A stretch of 32,977 nt of DNA from assembly GCA_964485695.1 (NCBI GenBank), contig CAZAKZ010000058.1:1-32977 (forward strand), in the 5' to 3' direction. Below, in pieces: positions 1 through 8,427 of the stretch (its first letter is position 1; each line of letters starts with the position of its first letter). The stretch is from CAZAKZ01 sp964485695. GTDB taxonomy: Bacteria; Planctomycetota; JAFGQW01. The translations under genes were made by a program, and so were the position numbers. Below the pieces are notes generated by a model. It ran no database searches. It was not told the origin of the DNA and worked only from the letters and a program-made list of their open reading frames with translations.

Positions 1-160
1 CCCACGAATCTTCAATCGTAATCTTGCTCGTAATCTTCAATCCCAACACGAAGGGGGCGGGGAGAGAGGATAGAAGATTACGAGCACGATTAGGATGAAA
101 GAGGGACGCCCCCCGAATCTTCAATCGTAATCTTGCTCGTAATCTTCAATCGGGAGGAGC
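1..160. repeat. 38-bp direct repeat with an inverted partial copy between
   Basis: A 38-bp sequence at 5-42 recurs exactly at 114-151. Between them, 73-92 carries an inverted 20-nt copy with one mismatch, so it could pair with either flanking copy as a hairpin. The unit is built from 'AATCTTCAATC/GTAATCTTGCTC' words. The second copy abuts the Shine-Dalgarno of the next gene. No gene is seen here. The unit resembles the short-period intergenic repeats found elsewhere in this window. Confidence 0.8.
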
Positions 161-167
161 AGAAGCT

Positions 168-1673
168 ATGAGAATGTTCAATGTTCGATGCCGGTGGATG
201 ATTGATGATTCTCGATTGATGATTGCTGATATGCGAAGTGGCGCCGCTGCTGCCGAACCCCGGTCGCGGTGCGGCCAGAATCGAGTAAAGACCTGGTTCA
301 AGAGCGCGTTTGTGCGACATCACAAATCATCAATCATAAATCATAAATCGATCGTCATTCTGGGCTGTCTCCTGGCGGCACCTTCCCTTGCCGCGCCGGC
401 CTCAACCAACCTGGCCGACCTCAACGAACTCAAGCTCGACTCCGCCGTCGAAATCGCGCTGGAAACCAACCCCTCACTCGGCGCGGCCGCGGCGCGCGTG
501 ACGCAGGCCCGCGCGCGACTCCGTCAGGCGCGGTCACGCTACTGGCCCTCCGTGACCGGCGCCGGCTCGGCCATGCACGTCGATGCCGCCGATGCCACCT
601 ATCGCCCCGAGCTGGGCATAGACAACCCCGAAACTCACTACCGCGCCGAGCTCGGCGCAACCTGGGTGCTCTTCGACGGATTCGCGCGCGAATTCAGAGT
701 GGCGCTCGGACGCCACGGCACGCAAGAGAGCGAAGCCGCGCTTCGCGAAGCCCGTCGCCGACTGGTTCTGACCATCACCCAAACCTTCCTCGCGACTCAA
801 CTCGCCCGGGAGAGCATCGCGATCGGCAAAGCCGACGTGGCCTTCAACACCCGCCTGCTGCAGGACACGCGCGCCAGGCGCGACCTCGGCGGCGCCTCCC
901 TCAGCGACGAACTCAACTTCGAAACCCGCGCCAATGCCGCGCGCGCCCGCCTGATCGACGCACAACGCGAACGCGATTCCGCGCGCCTGGCCCTGGCCGC
1001 GCTCATGGGACTGCCGACGCTCCCGCCGAACCTGCCGCTCGCGCCGCTGCAAGACCCGCAAGCCGCACCGCCCCCGCATACCTCCGAGCTCCTCGCCGCC
1101 GCCGTCGCCAACCGGCCGGACCTCGTCAGCGCCCGCGCCGGCCTCGCCGGCGCCAACGCATCGCGCGGCGCGGCCCGCGCCGCCTATTCCCCGGTCGTCG
1201 CCCTCTCCGCCGGAGTCAACGGCGAACGCACCGAAAACCCCGGACTCGAATCCGACGACTTCGGTACGACCGCGGGCGTCACGGTTAACTACACGTTTTT
1301 CGACGGCGGCCAACGCCGCGGCGCACTCAACGAAGCCGACGCAACAGTCGCACAAGCCCGACAACAGCTCCGCGAAACCGAACTGAACGTCCGCCGCGAA
1401 GTCCGCGATGCCGTTCTCACCCTCACCTCCGCCCGCGAACAACTGCAACTCCAACGACGCAACACCGCCCTGATCGAGCAAAACCGCAACCTGGTAGACA
1501 AGGAATACGCCGCCGGCCAAAACTCCCTGACACGCCTCAACGAAGCCCAACGCGACCTCGTCGCCGCCCAGGTAGCCCTCGCCCGCGCCCGCATCGCCGT
1601 CATCCGCGCCCAGGCCGAACTCGACGCCGCCGTCGGGAAAGAAGGAACTCTCTCCAGTGGGCCGGATTTGTAA
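168..1673 (+). CDS. TolC-family outer-membrane efflux protein
   Basis: Outer-membrane channel component of a tripartite efflux or type I secretion pump. The body (roughly residues 85-490) shows the duplicated TolC pattern of long Ala/Arg/Glu-rich helices: each half begins with an 'ALETNPSL..AAARV'-like helix, followed by strands such as 'YRAELGATWVLFDGFARE' and 'TVNYTFFDGGQRRG'. The length of 501 aa is normal for the family. The start is uncertain. ATG168 has an excellent GGGAGGAG Shine-Dalgarno, but the hydrophobic export signal (IVILGCLLAAPSLAA) begins only near residue 62; GTG312 would give a normal-length signal peptide. The first 48 codons are largely repeat-derived DNA. The stop codon lies inside a palindrome at 1660-1680, so the extreme C-terminus looks overwritten by a repeat. 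No inner-membrane pump or adaptor gene is adjacent. Confidence 0.9.
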   Translation: MRMFNVRCRWMIDDSRLMIADMRSGAAAAEPRSRCGQNRVKTWFKSAFVRHHKSSIINHKSIVILGCLLAAPSLAAPASTNLADLNELKLDSAVEIALETNPSLGAAAARVTQARARLRQARSRYWPSVTGAGSAMHVDAADATYRPELGIDNPETHYRAELGATWVLFDGFAREFRVALGRHGTQESEAALREARRRLVLTITQTFLATQLARESIAIGKADVAFNTRLLQDTRARRDLGGASLSDELNFETRANAARARLIDAQRERDSARLALAALMGLPTLPPNLPLAPLQDPQAAPPPHTSELLAAAVANRPDLVSARAGLAGANASRGAARAAYSPVVALSAGVNGERTENPGLESDDFGTTAGVTVNYTFFDGGQRRGALNEADATVAQARQQLRETELNVRREVRDAVLTLTSAREQLQLQRRNTALIEQNRNLVDKEYAAGQNSLTRLNEAQRDLVAAQVALARARIAVIRAQAELDAAVGKEGTLSSGPDL

Positions 1674-1680
1674 TCCGGCC
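1660..1680. repeat. REP-like palindrome carrying the TolC-family stop codon
   Basis: A perfect 9-bp inverted repeat (GGCCGGATT / AATCCGGCC) with a TGT spacer. The stop codon TAA at 1671-1673 lies inside it. The same layout (GG..CCGATT, TGC or GCA, AATCGG..CC) occurs twice near 5.3 kb, which suggests one dispersed family. Confidence 0.8.
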
Positions 1681-1944
1681 GCGACAACGTGGTACATCAC
1701 AAGAGAATAACCTGACCTTGGCCCACCCATTCTCATAACAGCCCTGGCAAGTCCCCGAAGGGAACACACATCACAGTCCAGAGCACAAACCTGGGGCTAC
1801 TCGCCTTTGCGACCCATCTCTCCCCACTCCTCAAATCAAAAATCGAAAATCGCCAATCGTCAATCAATCCCCCCCACACAAAAAGCCTCGATCAACGCGC
1901 AATCGCGGGCTATCTTCCAAACCCTAACCCCCAAGGAGTCCACC
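1674..1944. repeat. Intergenic region with AATC-period repeat
   Basis: No gene is evident. At 1832-1868 an A-rich repeat of 'AAATC/CAATC' words (7-8 nt period) precedes the leader of the next gene. Translated, it gives the NQKSKIANRQS-type string also present at the start of the tolC-like gene. I see no clear promoter. Confidence 0.6.
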
Positions 1945-4900
1945 ATGATTAAAACCATGAGCAAAACGATCCTGTGCGCCGTCCTCGCCATCGCTTCGCA
2001 AATTCATGCCGCCCCCGCCGAACCACCGGCGGCAATGCTGGAAGCTTCAGGGTTCGAAGGCGGTCTGGTCGTACACATCGGCTGCGGCGACGGCAAACAG
2101 ACCGCCGCAATCGGCGCCGGCAAACCCGCCCTCGTCCACGGCCTGGACACGGACCCCGCCAACATCGCCAGGGCACGCGCCTCCTTCCAGTCGCAACAGA
2201 TCAACGGGCGCGTGTCCGCCGACCTCTTCGACGGCGAACACCTCCCCTACTCCGACAACCTCGTCAACGCGATCGTCGTCTCGGACGCCGCAAGCCGCGT
2301 GTCGAAAGCGGAACTCATGCGCGTTCTCGCCCCCGGCGGCAGCGCATGGAGCCTGACGGGCAAGGGCTGGCGCAAGGAGACAAAGGCCTGGCCCGACGAG
2401 CTCGACGAATGGACCCACTACCTCCACAGCCCCAACAACAACGCCGTTGCCCGGGACACCGTCGTCGGCCCGCCGCGCCACTTCCAATGGATCGCCAAAC
2501 AGCGTTTCTCGCGCAGCCATGACCACCTGGCCAGCGTAACCGCCGTGGTCTCGGCGGGCGGGCGACTCTTCTCGATCGACGACAAGGGACCGATCGCATT
2601 CGTCGCCGCCGCCCCGCGCTGGAAACTGATCGCCCGCGACGCGTTCAACGGCATCAAACTGTGGGAACGCGACATCGCCCGGTGGGAGTACCACCTGCGG
2701 GACTTCCGCAGCGGCCCGGCCGACATCGCCCGGCGACTCGTGGCCATCGGCGACCGCGTCTACGTCACCCTCGGCTACGGACAACCCGTCGTCGCCCTGG
2801 ATGCGGCCACCGGCAAAACCGTCAGAACCTACGACGGCACCGCCGGAACGCGCGAAATCCTCTGCGACCGCGACACGCTGCTCCTCGTCCTCGGCCAACC
2901 CCACGCCGACTGGGGCGCCAAAGAGGCCAAGGAAATCGTGAGCCAGCCCGACTACAGCCCGCCCTTCGAGGAATACACGCCCCCCGGCCACGCCCTGCGC
3001 ATCGCCTCCGTCTCCGCCTCCACCGGCAAAACGAAATGGACCAACGCGCAAACGTACACGCGCGACCTCATGCCATCCACACTGACGCTGGCCGAAGGAC
3101 GCGTGTTCTTCCAGAATCTCGACGAGCTCGTCTGCCTCGACGCCGCCGGCGGAAAACTCCTCTGGAAAGCGCCGCGCCCCACTCACCGCTACCGCCTGGC
3201 CTGGTCCACGCCCACCGTGGTCGCCCACAACGGCGTGGTCTTTTCCGCCGACCGCGCCGCGGCCAAGAAGGACGGCAAGCTTCTCTGGCTCCCCAGCGGC
3301 GGCTATCACCAATACATCAGGGGCAACAATGCCAAGGGCGAGTTGATCGCCTTCGATATCAAGGACGGCAAGCGCCTCTGGGACTGCCCGGTCTACGAGG
3401 GCTTCAACTCCCCCGTCGACATACTCATCGCCGACGACCTGGTGTGGACCGGCCAGTACGCCTGGGGCAACGATCCGGGCGTCACCCAGGCGCGCGATCT
3501 GAGAACGGGTGAAGTCAAACGCACACGACCGCCGGACAGCGAATTCCTCCCCCGCATAGGCCACGCCCGCTGCCACCGCGCCAAGGCAACCTCGAAGTAC
3601 CTCATCCTGGGACGCCGCGGCATCGAAATGGTCGACCTCAAATCCGGCCACATGACCGGCAACCTCTGGGTGCGCGGCATCTGCCAGTACGGCATCATGC
3701 CCGCCAACGGCCTCGTCTACGCCCCGCCCCACGCCTGCGGCTGCAACGTGAACGACATGATAAAATCAGGCTACCTCGCGCTGGCGCCGTTGAGAAAAGA
3801 ACCCCCCCGCAACGAAACCGAACCGCTAACAAAAGGCCCCGCCTACAGTCAGTCCCCCCCCAAAAACGCTCGCCCCTCCAACATCTCAGCATCTCAGCCT
3901 TTCAGCATTCCAGCATCCCAACCCTCCAACACTCCAGCATCCCAGCCCTCCAACACTCCAGCATCCCAACATTTCAGCATTTCAGCATTTCAGCCTTTCA
4001 GCATTTCAGAATCCTGGCCTACCTATCGCAAAGACGCAGGCCGCAGCGGCGCCACCGCAACCGCGGCGCCCGCAAAACCCGAACCCGCCTGGGACGTCTC
4101 CATCGGCGGCAAACTCACCCCTCCGGTCGTTGCCGAAGGAGTCCTGCTGGTGGCCGCAAAGGACAACCACACCGTACACGCTCTCGACGCCGCCACCGGC
4201 AAACCGCGTTGGACTTTCACCGCCGCGGCACGCGTCGATTCGCCGCCGACCGTCGACCGCGGGCGCGTCCTCTTCGGCTCCGCCGACGGGCGCGTCTACT
4301 GCCTGCGCCTCTCGGACGGGGAGCGCATCTGGACGTTCCGGGCCGCCCCGCGTGACCGCCTGATCGTTGTCGAAGGCCAGCTCGAATCCGCCTGGCCCGT
4401 CTCCGGCAGCGTGCTGGTCCTCGACGACACCGTCTACTTCGCCGCCGGCCGCAACAGCTATCTCGACGGCGGGCTCTTCATTTACAAACTGAACGCGATA
4501 ACGGGCGAGCAGCTCGGCGTTCATCACTCGGAAGTCGAAAAGGAGAAGCGGGACTCCGGCATCGCCAAGGGCGGCTGCCTGCCCGATATCCTCTCGTCCG
4601 ACGGCGAATCGATCTTCATGCGCGCCGCCCGCTTCGATCGCGATCTTGCCGCGCAGGGGGGCAGCGCGCCGCACTTGTGGGGCTCGGTCGGCTTCCTCGA
4701 TCACAACTGGTGGCATCGCACCTACTGGCAGTACGGCGCGAGCATGGGCAGCGGCTGGGGCGGATGGCCCAAGGCGGCCCGGACTGCTCCCGCGGGACGG
4801 CTGCTGGTGATGGATGACACCCGCATCTACGGCTACGGACGCAGCCAGCACAACATCCCCGGCGGGCATGTCGGCGTCGACGGACGCGGCGCCTGGGGCC

Positions 4901-5277
4901 CGGTCGGAAAGGGACTGAGCCCGTGGACATACTACAGGCTGTTCGGACGGGCACTGCCGGGCAAAAAGGACGACTCGGCCTGGTCGTGCCGCATCCCCGT
5001 AGTCGGCCAGGCCCTCCTGCTGGCCGGCGACAAACTGCTCGTGGCCGGCCCGGAAGACCCGCTCAAGGACATCCCCAACAAACCCTCCGAAGTCGACCCC
5101 ATCGCCGCAACCCTCGACTCCTGCGCCGGCGGCAAACTCCTCATAGTCTCCGCAGCCGACGGCAAAACCCTCAACGAATGCAAACTGCCCAGCCCCCCCG
5201 TCTTCGACGGCATGATCGCCGCCGCCAACCGCCTCTACCTGTCAACCAAAGCAGGAACAGTGGTCTGCATGGAGTAG
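1945..5277 (+). CDS. Exported PQQ-type beta-propeller protein with methyltransferase-like domain
   Basis: Predicted exported protein of 1110 aa. ATG1945 is chosen because an AAGGAG Shine-Dalgarno (1933-1938) precedes it and a signal peptide follows (MIKTMSKTILCAVLAIASQ, cleavage after HAA). Residues about 30-150 look like a class I SAM-methyltransferase fold: motif I VHIGCGDG (about 43-50), then GLDTDPANIARAR and an APGG loop. The rest is two blocks of PQQ/BamB-like propeller blades, recognisable from repeated 'xALDAATGKxxW' strands (VVALDAATGKTV, LVCLDAAGGKLLW, VHALDAATGKPRW). The blocks are separated at about residues 643-688 by a low-complexity Ser/Pro/Gln segment encoded by a nucleotide repeat. 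No PQQ-dehydrogenase catalytic signature was identified, so the role may be binding or structural. A SAM-dependent activity outside the cytoplasm would be unexpected. Confidence 0.8.
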   Translation: MIKTMSKTILCAVLAIASQIHAAPAEPPAAMLEASGFEGGLVVHIGCGDGKQTAAIGAGKPALVHGLDTDPANIARARASFQSQQINGRVSADLFDGEHLPYSDNLVNAIVVSDAASRVSKAELMRVLAPGGSAWSLTGKGWRKETKAWPDELDEWTHYLHSPNNNAVARDTVVGPPRHFQWIAKQRFSRSHDHLASVTAVVSAGGRLFSIDDKGPIAFVAAAPRWKLIARDAFNGIKLWERDIARWEYHLRDFRSGPADIARRLVAIGDRVYVTLGYGQPVVALDAATGKTVRTYDGTAGTREILCDRDTLLLVLGQPHADWGAKEAKEIVSQPDYSPPFEEYTPPGHALRIASVSASTGKTKWTNAQTYTRDLMPSTLTLAEGRVFFQNLDELVCLDAAGGKLLWKAPRPTHRYRLAWSTPTVVAHNGVVFSADRAAAKKDGKLLWLPSGGYHQYIRGNNAKGELIAFDIKDGKRLWDCPVYEGFNSPVDILIADDLVWTGQYAWGNDPGVTQARDLRTGEVKRTRPPDSEFLPRIGHARCHRAKATSKYLILGRRGIEMVDLKSGHMTGNLWVRGICQYGIMPANGLVYAPPHACGCNVNDMIKSGYLALAPLRKEPPRNETEPLTKGPAYSQSPPKNARPSNISASQPFSIPASQPSNTPASQPSNTPASQHFSISAFQPFSISESWPTYRKDAGRSGATATAAPAKPEPAWDVSIGGKLTPPVVAEGVLLVAAKDNHTVHALDAATGKPRWTFTAAARVDSPPTVDRGRVLFGSADGRVYCLRLSDGERIWTFRAAPRDRLIVVEGQLESAWPVSGSVLVLDDTVYFAAGRNSYLDGGLFIYKLNAITGEQLGVHHSEVEKEKRDSGIAKGGCLPDILSSDGESIFMRAARFDRDLAAQGGSAPHLWGSVGFLDHNWWHRTYWQYGASMGSGWGGWPKAARTAPAGRLLVMDDTRIYGYGRSQHNIPGGHVGVDGRGAWGPVGKGLSPWTYYRLFGRALPGKKDDSAWSCRIPVVGQALLLAGDKLLVAGPEDPLKDIPNKPSEVDPIAATLDSCAGGKLLIVSAADGKTLNECKLPSPPVFDGMIAAANRLYLSTKAGTVVCME
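3875..4009. repeat. In-frame 'CAGCATTTCAG'-type repeat inside the propeller gene
   Basis: About 135 bp of variants of CAGCATTTCAG, CAGCATCCCA and CCTCCAACACTC at 8-10 nt spacing, kept in frame and read as (S/P)ASQPxNTP and SISAFQPFS strings. It sits between two propeller blocks, where a flexible linker would be tolerated. The sequence style differs from the GC-rich flanks and resembles the intergenic repeats. Confidence 0.85.
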
Positions 5278-5545
5278 CCACTCCCACACGATACCTGACA
5301 CCGCCAACAAACGTAGGTCCGATTTGCAATCGGACCCAAAGCCGCTCAGACGTCGCGTCCCCCCATCATTTGAAGAACCCGGCGTGGTTCGGGTCCGATT
5401 GCAAATCGGACCTACGTTGCCACGCATACCAACACTGGCAAATCAGAAACGTCACACATCAACGGTATAATCCACCTACTTGATCGACAATCCCCCCCCA
5501 ATCGAGTAAACCAGTCGTCCAAGCGTAATCACGGGAAACAAACCT
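5278..5545. repeat. Intergenic inverted pair of REP-like palindromes
   Basis: Two copies of a GTAGGTCCGATT..AATCGGACC palindrome, at 5311-5337 and 5391-5417, face each other as a perfect 27-bp inverted repeat around 53 bp. Each copy is also self-complementary (9-bp arms, 3-nt loop). The arrangement resembles bacterial interspersed mosaic elements. It could act as a transcript end for the upstream gene. No gene is seen in 5278-5545. Confidence 0.8.
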
Positions 5546-5663
5546 CCTTCGTAGAGCGTCCGTAGGTGCGTCTCCGTGAGACGCACCGGAGGGCGCAGGC
5601 CGTCGGACCAGCCTCTCGCCTCCGGTCGGCGTGCAACGCCGACCTCCGACGAGTCTACGAAGG
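5546..5663. repeat. 118-bp palindromic element bounded by 10-bp inverted repeats
   Basis: CCTTCGTAGA at 5546-5555 pairs with TCTACGAAGG at 5654-5663. Inside are two further palindromes: 5565-5587 (GGTGCGTCTC/GAGACGCACC) and 5624-5644 (GGTCGGCGT/ACGCCGACC). The internal cores keep the 'GTAGGT...' edge of the 5.3-kb palindromes but with different arm sequence. This fits a non-autonomous, structure-conserved element. There is no coding capacity. Confidence 0.75.
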
Positions 5664-5670
5664 ACAGAAC

Positions 5671-5739
5671 ATTGAAAATTGAGCATTGAACATTTCTGAA
5701 GTTCCCGGCCAGCTCGAATTGCCTCGGAAACCGCAGCGC
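5671..5739. repeat. ATTGAACATT repeat, upstream copy flanking rapA
   Basis: Starts with ATTGAAAATTGAGCATTGAAC words (7-10 nt period), followed by a conserved tail including 'CATTTCTG', 'GTTCCC', 'CTCGAATT', 'CCTCGGAA' and 'CGCAGCGC'. The same head and tail recur at 8352-8427 immediately after rapA. Confidence 0.75.
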
Positions 5740-5785
5740 CTGGGAGCGAAACTAACCGAAAACAACTCCCCTCTCCACCACCACC

Positions 5786-8353
5786 ATGCACCACTATCTA
5801 CCCGGACAACGCTGGTTGAGCGTAAGTGAACCCGAGCTGGGGCTGGGGCTCGTCGTAACCGTCTCGCCCCGGGAGCTCCAGGTCCTCTTTCCCGCCACCG
5901 GCGATATGCGCACCTACGCCGCGGCCGCCGCCCCGCTCAAACGCGCCCACTTCGCCCCCGGCGACGAAATCCGCGGCCAGGAAGGCCAGGCCTTCACCGT
6001 CGAATCCGTCCACGAAGAAGACGGCCTTCTGACCTACAGCGGCGAAGGACACACCCTCCCCGAAACCGCCCTCGCCGACAGCCTCAGCTTCGAAGACCCC
6101 GAAGCGCGCCTGCTGGCCGGCCACATCGACCCCTCACGCCTCTTCGACCTCCGCCTCGCTACCCTCAGGCACCGCCACCGCGTCCAGCGCTCACCCGTAC
6201 GCGGATTCGTCGGCGGACGCGTCGAGCTGCTCCCCCACCAGCTCTACATCGCCCACGACGTCTGCCGGCGTCCACACCCGCGCGTGCTGCTCGCCGATGA
6301 AGTCGGCCTCGGCAAAACCATCGAGGCCTGCCTGGTCCTGCATCGCATGATCGTGTGCGGCGCAGTCCAGCGTGCCCTCGTGCTCGTGCCGCGGCCCCTG
6401 ATCCACCAGTGGTTCGTGGAATTCCTGCGCCGCTTCAACCTCACCTTCCGCATCGCCGACGACTCCGCAACGGGCAACCCCTTTACCGAAGACCAGCTCG
6501 TGCTCTGCGGCATCGATTCGCTCGTCGCCGACAAAGCACGCGCCCGACAGGCACTTGACTCCGGCTGGGACATGCTGATCGTCGACGAAGCGCACCGCTT
6601 GCGCTGGCAACCCGACAACCCGAGCCCGGCATACGCGCTGGTCGAACAGTTCGCGGCAACCGTACCCGGCCTGCTGCTCCTGACCGCCAGCCCGGAACAG
6701 ACCGGCCTGGAAAGCCACTTCGCCAGGCTGCGCCTGCTCGACCCCAACCGCTACCCCAGCCTCCCCGGTTTCCTCGCGGAACACGAACACCATGCCGCCG
6801 TGGCCCGGCGCGCCGACGAAGTGCTCGCGTCCGGCGACGAAACAGCTCTGCGGGATCTGCTCGACCGCCATGGCCCCGGCCGCGTCATGTTCCGCAATAC
6901 GCGCGCCGCCATGACGGGCTTCCCCAAACGAATCCCGCACCTGGTTCCGTTGGAAGCGTCGGATGACAACGCGGACCCGGCCGTACAATGGCTCGGTGAC
7001 TTACTGCGCGACAACCCATCCGTCAAGGTGCTGGTCATCTGCCACACGTCGCGCGAAGTCCGGGCCGCCGCCTCAACCCTGCTCGAGCAGGCCGGCATCG
7101 AATCCGCCGCCTTCCACGAGGAGCTGCCCCTGGTCCAATGCGACCGCCAGGCGGCCTGGTTCGCGGAACCGGACGGACCAAGGGTGCTGATCGCTTCCGG
7201 CATAGGCGGAGAAGGACGCAATTTCCAGTTCGTCAATCACCTCGTCCTCATGGACGTACCGCGCGACCCGGACCTGCTCGAGCAGCGCATCGGCCGGCTC
7301 GACCGCATCGGTCAAAGCCGCAACATCCATATTCACGTCCCCTACGCCAGGGGATCCGCGGACGAGAGTATCGTGCGCTGGCTGCACGAAGGCCTGAACG
7401 CCTTCGCCGAACCGATAGCCGGGGGCTACGCAATGCTCTGCCGGTTTGGCGATCGGTTTGAGAGTGTCGACGCCGAACTGATTGCCGAAACGCGGGCCGC
7501 CTACCGCGACCTCCGCGAGCGGATCGCTGCCGGACGCGACCGCCTCTTGGAACTGAACTCCTGCCGTCCCGCCATCGCCGAAAAGCTGATCGCCGATATC
7601 CGCGCGGAAGAAAGCGACGAAACGCTCGAAGACTACATGCGCAACGTGTTCGAGCAGTTTGGCGTCGGCGTCGAGTCCCTGGGCGACCATGACCACGTGC
7701 TCAAGACCGACCTGCTCTACTGCGAGGAGTTCCCCCTGCCGCGCGATCCCATGCGGATTACGTTCAACCGCGAACACGCCCTGGCCCGCCCGACGCTGAC
7801 CCTCCTGAGCTGGGACCACCCGATGGTCGAAGGCGCCATCGATCTCATCCTCGGCACCGACCGCGGCACCTGCGCCGTCGCCCGCTCGGACTCGGTCGAG
7901 GGCATCCTCCTCCAGGCCGTCTACGTCCTCGAAACCCTGGCCCCCGACAACCTGGAAATCGACCGCTTCCTGCCGGCCACACCGATCGTCATCCAGCTCG
8001 ACGCTCGGCTCGATCTTGTCCAAGCCGAACCTGTCGCCGAAGCCGACGCCGACCAATGGATCGTTCTCGACAATTCCGCCTTTCGCACAGAGCTCTTCCC
8101 CGCGATGCTGGCCAAAGCCGGCGCCGCTGCCGACGAGCGCATCCCCGCCATCATCGCGTCTGCCCGGCATGCCATGCAGGAAGCCATGCAGACAGAAATC
8201 CGCCGCCTCCGGGATCTGCGCGCCATCAACGACCACGTCCGCCGGGAAGAAATCGACGAGCTCATCACCCAAACCGCCGCCCTGGACAAAACCATCACCA
8301 CCGCCCGCCCCCGCCTGGATGCGCTACGCATTGTGGTGGGACCCGAAACTTGA
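5786..8353 (+). CDS. rapA: RNA polymerase-associated Swi2/Snf2 ATPase RapA
   Basis: RapA (HepA) binds RNA polymerase and uses ATP hydrolysis to recycle stalled or post-termination polymerase. The 855-aa protein follows the RapA pattern throughout: N-terminal Tudor-like region (GQRW.S..E.ELGLG, FPATGDMRTYA), LLPHQLYIAHDV, Walker A in LLADEVGLGKTIEA (about residue 170), DEAHRL box (about 265), LLLTASPEQTGLESHFARLR, helicase C region GGEGRNFQF and QRIGRLDRIGQS (about 500), and a C-terminal region ending in RLDALRIVV. It is about 110 aa shorter than the E. coli protein, mostly in the middle and spacer segments. No strong Shine-Dalgarno precedes ATG5786. It stands alone, flanked by a pair of related repeats, and its stop codon lies at the edge of the downstream one. 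Confidence 0.95.
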   Translation: MHHYLPGQRWLSVSEPELGLGLVVTVSPRELQVLFPATGDMRTYAAAAAPLKRAHFAPGDEIRGQEGQAFTVESVHEEDGLLTYSGEGHTLPETALADSLSFEDPEARLLAGHIDPSRLFDLRLATLRHRHRVQRSPVRGFVGGRVELLPHQLYIAHDVCRRPHPRVLLADEVGLGKTIEACLVLHRMIVCGAVQRALVLVPRPLIHQWFVEFLRRFNLTFRIADDSATGNPFTEDQLVLCGIDSLVADKARARQALDSGWDMLIVDEAHRLRWQPDNPSPAYALVEQFAATVPGLLLLTASPEQTGLESHFARLRLLDPNRYPSLPGFLAEHEHHAAVARRADEVLASGDETALRDLLDRHGPGRVMFRNTRAAMTGFPKRIPHLVPLEASDDNADPAVQWLGDLLRDNPSVKVLVICHTSREVRAAASTLLEQAGIESAAFHEELPLVQCDRQAAWFAEPDGPRVLIASGIGGEGRNFQFVNHLVLMDVPRDPDLLEQRIGRLDRIGQSRNIHIHVPYARGSADESIVRWLHEGLNAFAEPIAGGYAMLCRFGDRFESVDAELIAETRAAYRDLRERIAAGRDRLLELNSCRPAIAEKLIADIRAEESDETLEDYMRNVFEQFGVGVESLGDHDHVLKTDLLYCEEFPLPRDPMRITFNREHALARPTLTLLSWDHPMVEGAIDLILGTDRGTCAVARSDSVEGILLQAVYVLETLAPDNLEIDRFLPATPIVIQLDARLDLVQAEPVAEADADQWIVLDNSAFRTELFPAMLAKAGAAADERIPAIIASARHAMQEAMQTEIRRLRDLRAINDHVRREEIDELITQTAALDKTITTARPRLDALRIVVGPET

Positions 8354-8427
8354 GCATTGAACATTGAGCATTGGACATTGAACATTTCTGCCGTTCCCAC
8401 CTCGAATTCCCTCGGAAGCGCAGCGCA
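8352..8427. repeat. ATTGAACATT repeat, downstream copy flanking rapA
   Basis: Begins in the rapA stop codon with repeated GAGCATTGAACATT-type words, then shares with 5671-5739 the tail 'ATTGAACATTTCTG', 'GTTCCC', 'CTCGAATT', 'CCTCGGAA' and 'GCAGCGC'. rapA therefore sits between imperfect direct repeats of about 70 bp. Confidence 0.75.

Noticed and set aside
534..1769. Long minus-strand open frame opposite the tolC-like gene
   Set aside because: It is antisense to a clear family member; the frame is open because of high GC and third-position bias. Low-complexity Gly/Glu/Ala content, no motif.
2047..3732. 561-aa minus-strand open frame opposite the propeller gene
   Set aside because: Shadow of the propeller coding strand, with Gly/Val/Asp-rich composition and no recognisable domain.
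3875..4009. CRISPR-like look of regularly spaced short repeats
   Set aside because: Units are 8-10 nt, imperfect and without unique spacers, and they lie inside a coding frame.
7073..8272. 399-aa minus-strand open frame opposite rapA
   Set aside because: Shadow frame of rapA, no domain.
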